Source: Mangrovimicrobium sediminis
GTDB taxonomy: Bacteria; Pseudomonadota; Gammaproteobacteria; Pseudomonadales; Halieaceae
Length of the DNA: 64,000 bases
Direction: 5' to 3'
NCBI RefSeq assembly: GCF_004745945.1
Contig: NZ_SRLE01000007.1
Coordinates: forward strand, 403,745-467,744
Shown here piece after piece: positions 61,559 through 64,000 of the stretch (the first letter of the stretch is position 1; each line of letters opens with the position of its first letter). Below the pieces are notes generated by a model that saw only the letters and a list, made by a program, of their open reading frames with translations, ran no database searches and was not told the origin of the DNA. A program made the translations under genes and the position numbers.

Positions 61559-62487
61559 TGAGCACCCTGGTTATTGCCGAACACGACAACAGCAGCCTGA
61601 GCGTTGCTACCCTGAATGCCGTCAGCGCCGCCCAGGCCCTGGGCGCGGACATCGACGTCCTGGTCGCCGGCGCCGGTTGTGGCGCAGTGGGCGAAGCCGC
61701 CGCGAAGATCGCCGGCGTGGGCAAGGTCCTGGTTGCCGACAACGCTGCCTACGAGCACCAGCTGGCGGAAAACACCGCGCTGCTGATCGCCGAAGTGGGT
61801 GCCGCCTACGACAACATCGTCGCGCCGGCCACCACCACCGGCAAGAACACCATGCCGCGCGTCGCCGCGCTGCTGGACGTGGCGCAGATCTCCGACATCA
61901 TCGGTGTCGAGTCCGCCGACACCTTCAAGCGCCCGATCTACGCCGGCAACGTGATTGCCACCGTGCAGAGCGCGGACGCCAAGAAAGTCATCACCGTGCG
62001 CACCACCGCGTTCGACGCAGCACCCGCCGAGGGTGGTTCCGCCAGCGTTGAGGCTGTCGCTGCCGCCCACGACGCCGGCGTCTCCGCTTTCGTCAGCGAG
62101 GAACTGGCCAAGTCCGACCGCCCGGAACTGACCGCAGCACCGGTCGTCATCTCCGGTGGCCGCGGCATGCAGAACGGCGACAACTTCAAGCTGCTGGACG
62201 GCATCGCCGACAAGCTGGGCGCCGCTATCGGTGCCTCGCGCGCCGCCGTCGACGCCGGCTTCGTGCCCAACGACATGCAGGTCGGCCAGACCGGCAAGAT
62301 CGTCGCACCGGACCTGTACATCGCCGTCGGCATCTCCGGCGCGATCCAGCATCTTGCCGGCATGAAGGACTCCAAGGTCATCGTGGCCATCAACAAGGAC
62401 GAGGACGCACCGATCTTCCAGGTAGCGGACTACGGCCTGGTTGCTGACCTGTTCGACGTGCTGCCGGAGCTTGAGTCCAAGCTGTAA
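61558..62487 (+). CDS. etfA: electron transfer flavoprotein alpha subunit
   Basis: A 309-residue ETF alpha subunit binding [17 protein letters not shown] and the C-terminal domain block [73 protein letters not shown] form the FAD site. It is coupled to etfB and ends 17 bases before a palindrome that serves as terminator. Confidence 0.97.
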   Translation: MSTLVIAEHDNSSLSVATLNAVSAAQALGADIDVLVAGAGCGAVGEAAAKIAGVGKVLVADNAAYEHQLAENTALLIAEVGAAYDNIVAPATTTGKNTMPRVAALLDVAQISDIIGVESADTFKRPIYAGNVIATVQSADAKKVITVRTTAFDAAPAEGGSASVEAVAAAHDAGVSAFVSEELAKSDRPELTAAPVVISGGRGMQNGDNFKLLDGIADKLGAAIGASRAAVDAGFVPNDMQVGQTGKIVAPDLYIAVGISGAIQHLAGMKDSKVIVAINKDEDAPIFQVADYGLVADLFDVLPELESKL

Positions 62488-62504
62488 GAGAAGTTATACC
62501 CGCT

Positions 62505-62546
62505 AAAAAAGTGGGGTCAGAGTCGAGACTCTGACCCCACTTTTTT
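62505..62546 (+). terminator. etfA terminator formed by a GGGGTCAGAG palindrome (copy 5)
   Basis: The palindrome core (62513-62538, arms GGGGTCAGAGTC/GACTCTGACCCC around GA) is extended by AAAAAAGT and ACTTTTTT to perfect 20-base arms. The T run makes it work as an intrinsic terminator on both strands. Confidence 0.9.
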
Positions 62547-62550
62547 CAAG

Positions 62551-62574
62551 AGCCGGCCTCGAGCCGGCTTTTTT
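62551..62574 (+). terminator. second etfA terminator
   Basis: AGCCGGC (62551-62557) and GCCGGCT (62563-62569) enclose CTCGA, followed by T. It lies four bases after the first. The rest of 62575-62773 shows no gene or clear signal. Confidence 0.85.
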
Positions 62575-62773
62575 GTAGCTGCGCCCAGTGGAAGGGGTCA
62601 CGCTGGTAACTGGCCTGCAAAAACGTGCGAGGCCAAGGATGGCCCGGCCGGCGTCCCGGGAGCCCGAGCTGCCAGGGAGAGCCTGCCCCTCTTTTCGGGC
62701 ATGGCGCTTTTGCGATTTTCGGAAGGCCATTTACCAGCGTGACCCCGGCGGGTAAACCCCCTTTAACCTGGCC

Positions 62774-63946
62774 TTAATCCCGCCGTAAGCGATCCGAAAT
62801 CGCAATCGGGGTAGGGTAGTTGAGTACCACGATATACGATGAGGCGAGCAGGGTGATAATCGTCGTCGCCTGGATCAGGATCGACGCGCGCTCGGAAATC
62901 AGCATCGCCCCCATCGCCACATAGGCAATCAGCAGCGAAAACTCCGAGGCCTGCCCCAGGCGGAAGCCCAGGTCCCAGGCCAGGCTGCGCTTTTCGCTGA
63001 CGCCCTTGAGCAGCCAGCGGTAGGTTACCGGTTTCATCGCCAGCACCAGTGCGGCCAGCAGCAGCGCCGGCATCCACACCTGTTCCAGCAGGCGCAGGTC
63101 GAAGCGCGCGCCCACCGAGAAGAAGAACAGGATCAGGAAAAAGTCGCGCAGCGGTTTGAGGTTGACCGCGATGTACTGGGAAATAGGGCTGGTCGCGATG
63201 GAAACCCCGGCGATAAACGCGCCGATCTCCTCGGACAATCCCATCAGCTTCGCGGTTTCCGCCATGCCCAGGCACCAGCCCAGGGCGATCAGGAAAATAT
63301 ATTCATGGAAGCGGTCGAAGCGCGCCAGCAGCGGCAGGATCAGGTAGCGCACCGCGAGTACCGCGCTGCCCGCCAGCAGCGGCAGGCCGAGCAGCGATAT
63401 CGCCAGCTGCTTTGGCATGCTGCCCTCCGCGCCGTTGACGGCGCTGAACAGGATCATCAGCACGATGATGGCCAGCAGGTCCTGCAACAGCAGCAGGCCG
63501 ATCATCAACTCGCCGATGTGCTTGTGGTGCAGCACCGTGGTCGGCAGCAGCTTGATGCCGATGATGGTCGAGGAGAACATCATCGCGGCGCCCACCACCA
63601 GGGCGTCGGTCAGCGGGAACATGAACAGCATGCACACCGCCACGCCGCCCGAGAAGAATATGACCGAACTCGCCAGGCCGACCACCGTCGATTTGCGCAG
63701 CGTGTGCCACAGGGCGCTGGGCTGCATGTCCAGGCCCAGCAGGAACAACAGGAAGATAATGCCGATGTGCCCGATATCCGCCAGCAACTGTGTGTCCGAG
63801 ACCAGCGAGAAACCGTGGGGGCCGAAGGCGGCGCCGAGGGCGATATAGGCGATGATCAGCGGCTGGCGCGTGAACAGGGCGACGGTGGCGATGACCGCCG
63901 CGCCGGCGAATATCAGGAAAAAATAAAAGGTAATCGGTACGTCCAT
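62774..63946 (-). CDS. CPA2-family cation/proton antiporter (Kef-type membrane domain)
   Basis: A 390-residue membrane protein with about 12 helices. LIIAYIALGAAFGPHGFSLVSD, LGHIGIIFLLFLLGLDM-like and FSSTIIGIKLLP, then GELMIGLLLLQDLLAIIVLMIL with the Asp of the ion site, and EIGAFIAGVSIATSPISQYI are CPA2 hallmarks. It is the membrane domain only; the RCK/TrkA-N domain of KefB/KefC is absent, so it is more like an unregulated Na+ or K+/H+ exchanger. The substrate ion is not determined. Confidence 0.92.
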   Translation of the reverse strand: MDVPITFYFFLIFAGAAVIATVALFTRQPLIIAYIALGAAFGPHGFSLVSDTQLLADIGHIGIIFLLFLLGLDMQPSALWHTLRKSTVVGLASSVIFFSGGVAVCMLFMFPLTDALVVGAAMMFSSTIIGIKLLPTTVLHHKHIGELMIGLLLLQDLLAIIVLMILFSAVNGAEGSMPKQLAISLLGLPLLAGSAVLAVRYLILPLLARFDRFHEYIFLIALGWCLGMAETAKLMGLSEEIGAFIAGVSIATSPISQYIAVNLKPLRDFFLILFFFSVGARFDLRLLEQVWMPALLLAALVLAMKPVTYRWLLKGVSEKRSLAWDLGFRLGQASEFSLLIAYVAMGAMLISERASILIQATTIITLLASSYIVVLNYPTPIAISDRLRRD

Positions 63947-64000
63947 GGACGCCAGTATCCCCCGGAGCGGGGTGGTTTAGCCAGCGCCCCGCGCGGGGCG

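Noticed and set aside
62503..62730. 75-residue frame after etfA
   Set aside because: It lies over two terminators and the palindrome, has no ribosome-binding site and no recognisable feature.

Overview
The window is GC-rich chromosomal DNA of a marine gammaproteobacterium. The gene orders rne-rluC-HAD-maf-yceD-rpmF-fabDG-acpP-fabF-pabC-mltG-tmk-holB-pilZ, tig-clpP-clpX-lon-hupB-ppiD, and ETF-QO divergent from etfBA are typical of the Pseudomonas/Cellvibrionales side of the class. A sortase/LPXTA pair, an IPTL-CTERM-like protein, an F420-type (LLM) oxidoreductase and an SNF-family transporter suggest a Halieaceae-like organism. That placement is inference from gene content only.

Layout. 1-8.1 kb: the end of an EAL phosphodiesterase, a secreted SnoaL-like protein, two MFS exporters flanking a small oxidative cassette (LLM flavin oxidoreductase, SDR, metallo-beta-lactamase-fold hydrolase), then an AT-rich lipoprotein gene that looks foreign. 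8.1-16.2 kb: a SIRT4-like sirtuin, a TIGR01777 epimerase, a DUF523/DUF1722 protein, a LEA-2 lipoprotein, an SNF transporter and a giant AsmA-like protein. 16.3-22.7 kb: tRNA-Leu(UAA), an IPTL-CTERM-like exported protein and the 3' half of a second tRNA-Leu, followed by a divergent pair made of a receiver-GGDEF diguanylate cyclase and a large hybrid histidine kinase with HPt. 22.8-28.7 kb: an all-alpha dUTPase, an unrecognised protein with two winged-helix-like repeats and a nuclease-like tail, the tusDCBE-ybiB-trmA tRNA-modification operon on the minus strand, and a BI-1/YccA membrane protein. 28.9-33.4 kb: an alpha/beta hydrolase, two palindromic repeats, the sortase with its probable LPTTA substrate, gltS and tRNA-Ser.

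33.5-47.8 kb is housekeeping: RNase E with a long leader, RluC, the Maf enzyme, and the fatty-acid/cell-envelope/replication run from yceD to pilZ, in which plsX is not in its usual place after rpmF. A 526-base AT-rich gap follows, with two intrinsic terminators on opposite strands and a promoter-like sequence, so it may encode a small RNA. 48.3-58.7 kb: tRNA-Leu(UAG), the proteostasis block tig-clpP-clpX-lon, hupB, ppiD, a phosphoglycerate dehydrogenase and a DUF1285 gene. The 3' end of that DUF1285 gene is tandemly duplicated together with a palindromic repeat. 58.9-64 kb: ETF-QO and etfBA, which pass electrons from acyl-CoA dehydrogenases to ubiquinone, and a CPA2 cation/proton antiporter.

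The least-described items are the 23484-24380 protein, the sortase/LPTTA pair, the five-copy GGGGTCAGAG palindrome family (one copy forms the etfA terminator), the possible sRNA locus near 47.9 kb, and a probable leaderless start for yceD.
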